Below are positions 62,776-64,000 of a stretch of DNA of 64,000 nt, in pieces. Source of the DNA: Leucobacter denitrificans (GTDB lineage: Bacteria > Actinomycetota > Actinomycetes > Actinomycetales > Microbacteriaceae); assembly GCF_014396385.1 (NCBI RefSeq), contig NZ_CP060716.1, positions 62,001 to 126,000 of the forward strand. The letters run 5' to 3'. The notes under the pieces are model-generated. The model did no database searches. It was not told the origin of the DNA and worked only from the letters and a program-made list of their open reading frames with translations. Position 1 is the first letter of the stretch; the number at the start of each line of letters is the position of its first letter. Made by a program: the position numbers and the translations under genes.

Positions 62776-63939
62776 GTGAAGATTCTGGCGGCGATGAGTG
62801 GTGGGGTGGATTCGGCGGTTGCCGCGGCCCGCGCAGTCGAGGCTGGACACGATGTTGTTGGAGTTCATCTTGCGTTGAGCCGAATGCCGGGCACGCTCCG
62901 CACGGGTTCGCGTGGATGCTGCACGGTCGAAGATGCGATGGACGCCAGGCGGGTCGCAAACTTGCTCGACATTCCTTTCTATGTGTGGGATTTCAGCGAG
63001 CGGTTCAAGGCAGATGTGGTTGATGACTTCATCGCCGAATACGAGGCTGGTCGCACTCCGAACCCGTGCATGCGATGCAACGAGAAGATCAAGTTTGCGG
63101 CGCTCCTCGATAAGGCAGTCGCGCTCGGGTTCGATGCGGTTGCAACCGGTCATTATGCTTCGCTCATCGATAGCCCCAACGGGCCAGAACTGCATCGGGC
63201 GAGCGCCTGGGCGAAAGACCAGTCATATGTGCTCGGGGTGCTGACGGCAGAGCAGCTCAAGTATTGCTACTTCCCGCTCGGTGACACGCCCTCGAAGGCG
63301 CTCATTCGCGAAGAGGCGGCGGATCGAGGAATTCAGATTTCTCATAAGCCCGACAGCCACGACATCTGCTTTATTCCCGATGGTGACACCCGCGGTTGGC
63401 TTTCTGAACACGTGAAACGAGAGCCAGGCGACATTCTCGATGAGTCTGGTTCAACTGTCGGTCGTCACGATGGCGCGCACGGTTACACAATCGGTCAGCG
63501 TAGGGGGCTTCAGCTTGGGGTGCCAGCGCCAGATGGTAACCCGAGGTACGTGCTTTCGATCCGCCCGGTTTCAAACCAGGTAATTGTTGGACCGAAGGAA
63601 CACCTTGCTGTCTCGCGCATTGCGGGGGGCAGGTTCAGTTGGGCGGGCGACCCAGGAATTGACCTCGCAGAGCGGTTTGCGTGTGACGTGCAAATTCGAG
63701 CTCATGCTGAGCCAGTGCCTGCGTATGCTTCGCTCGTGCCGATCCGCGAATCTGAGCGCACCGAGCAGCACAGGGTGGGTGCAACCCACGAGGTCGTGGT
63801 CGATGTCGCACTCGACCAGGCCGAACCTCTGCTCGGTGTCGCGCCTGGGCAAACCGCAGTGCTCTATATCGGCACTCGCGTACTGGGGCAGTTCACGATT
63901 GACCGCGCTATTCCGGCAGATTCTGCTCAGGCGGCGTAG
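62776..63939 (+). CDS. mnmA: tRNA 2-thiouridylase MnmA
   Basis: This 387-residue ATP-dependent enzyme puts sulfur on U34 of tRNAs for Glu, Gln and Lys. The PP-loop SGGVDS is at residues 8-13. The catalytic cysteines are C98 (NPCMRCN) and C198 (DSHDICFI). [13 protein letters not shown], the family signature, and the C-terminal beta-barrel complete it. An [20 protein letters not shown] insertion near residue 40-55 is typical of the actinobacterial type. It starts at GTG 62776, 68 bases after the cysteine desulfurase, from what looks like its own leaderless promoter. Confidence 0.95.
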   Translation: MKILAAMSGGVDSAVAAARAVEAGHDVVGVHLALSRMPGTLRTGSRGCCTVEDAMDARRVANLLDIPFYVWDFSERFKADVVDDFIAEYEAGRTPNPCMRCNEKIKFAALLDKAVALGFDAVATGHYASLIDSPNGPELHRASAWAKDQSYVLGVLTAEQLKYCYFPLGDTPSKALIREEAADRGIQISHKPDSHDICFIPDGDTRGWLSEHVKREPGDILDESGSTVGRHDGAHGYTIGQRRGLQLGVPAPDGNPRYVLSIRPVSNQVIVGPKEHLAVSRIAGGRFSWAGDPGIDLAERFACDVQIRAHAEPVPAYASLVPIRESERTEQHRVGATHEVVVDVALDQAEPLLGVAPGQTAVLYIGTRVLGQFTIDRAIPADSAQAA

Positions 63940-63958
63940 TAACTTCGCGTTGCGCTCG

Positions 63959-63964
63959 TAGACT
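63959..63964 (+). promoter_or_regulatory. Putative -10 element (TAGACT) of a leaderless promoter for the right-edge gene
   Basis: TAGACT is followed by GGAGCG and GTG 63971, the same hexamer and spacing as in front of mnmA and DUF3039. Confidence 0.45.
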
Positions 63965-63970
63965 GGAGCG

Positions 63971-64000
63971 GTGACTGAATCATCTGAGAACTTCAGCGAT
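63971..64000 (+). CDS. First ten codons of the next gene, cut by the right edge
   Basis: GTG 63971 opens a frame reading MTESSENFSD to the edge. Nothing can be told from this part. In related genomes ligA (NAD-dependent DNA ligase) often follows mnmA, so that is a guess from order only. Confidence 0.3.
   Translation, partial: MTESSENFSD

Overview
The window looks like a chromosomal core region of a high-GC Gram-positive actinobacterium, most likely of the Microbacteriaceae type. The evidence is gene content and order: DUF3107 beside a ferritin-like protein, an adnAB-nudC-uvrD2-cyclodehydratase-like-DUF2342-UPF0182 block in nearly the order known from Mycobacterium, and DUF2469/M23/xerC/dprA/yifB/yraN next to rpsB-tsf-pyrH-frr-cdsA. 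There are also LexA-type SOS sites of the Gram-positive kind and many GTG starts. No phage, transposase or CRISPR array is visible. The placement is from memory of gene families and was not checked by a search.

Layout. 1-2 kb: a ferritin-like protein (cut by the left edge), rlmC and DUF3107. 2.1-4.8 kb: a penicillin-acylase-family gene broken by one frameshift. 4.9-15.4 kb: DNA repair block (adnA, adnB with a frameshift, a phosphotransferase-like protein, nudC, uvrD2). 15.3-20.9 kb: cyclodehydratase-like protein, zincin-like protein and UPF0182. 21.2 kb: initiator tRNA-Met. 21.4-25 kb: a predicted thioester surface protein with an LAVTG sorting signal, and an HtrA-type protease. 25-31.4 kb: a wall-glycopolymer cluster with two TagF-type proteins, a family 2 glycosyltransferase and an ABC exporter. 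31.5-34 kb: a second ABC system. 34-41 kb: DUF3039, pncB and the SOS mutasome imuA'-imuB-dnaE2 under a perfect SOS box. 41-43 kb: DUF2469, M23 peptidase and xerC. 43.4-45.2 kb: a divergent EAL/GGDEF pair. 45.3-48.5 kb: yraN-yifB-dprA. 48.8-53.6 kb: rpsB-tsf, pyrH and frr-cdsA-DivIVA-repeat protein. 53.7-58.3 kb: a lytic transglycosylase-like protein, a small zinc protein, RNase H fused to an NTF2-like domain, and a 928-residue polar-scaffold-like coiled coil. 58.5-64 kb: two envelope proteins, a CnoX-like protein, a cysteine desulfurase, mnmA and the first codons of the next gene.

How the genes work together. The repair genes (AdnAB end resection, UvrD2, and the mutagenic ImuA'/ImuB/DnaE2 system) fall in two blocks. 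Envelope genes (teichoic-acid-type polymer synthesis and export, LytM and lytic-transglycosylase-type wall enzymes, sortase substrate, HtrA, DivIVA-type scaffolds) make up most of the rest, together with translation genes (rpsB, tsf, frr, initiator tRNA) and tRNA thiolation (cysteine desulfurase plus MnmA). A recurring TAGNNT element 6-7 bases before the start codon suggests that many genes here are expressed from leaderless mRNAs.

The least ordinary items are a coiled coil with histidine at every eleventh residue (13 in an unbroken run), the predicted thioester adhesin, the repeated leaderless-promoter layout, the orphan cyclodehydratase-like protein, and two single-base disruptions, both at G/C homopolymers.
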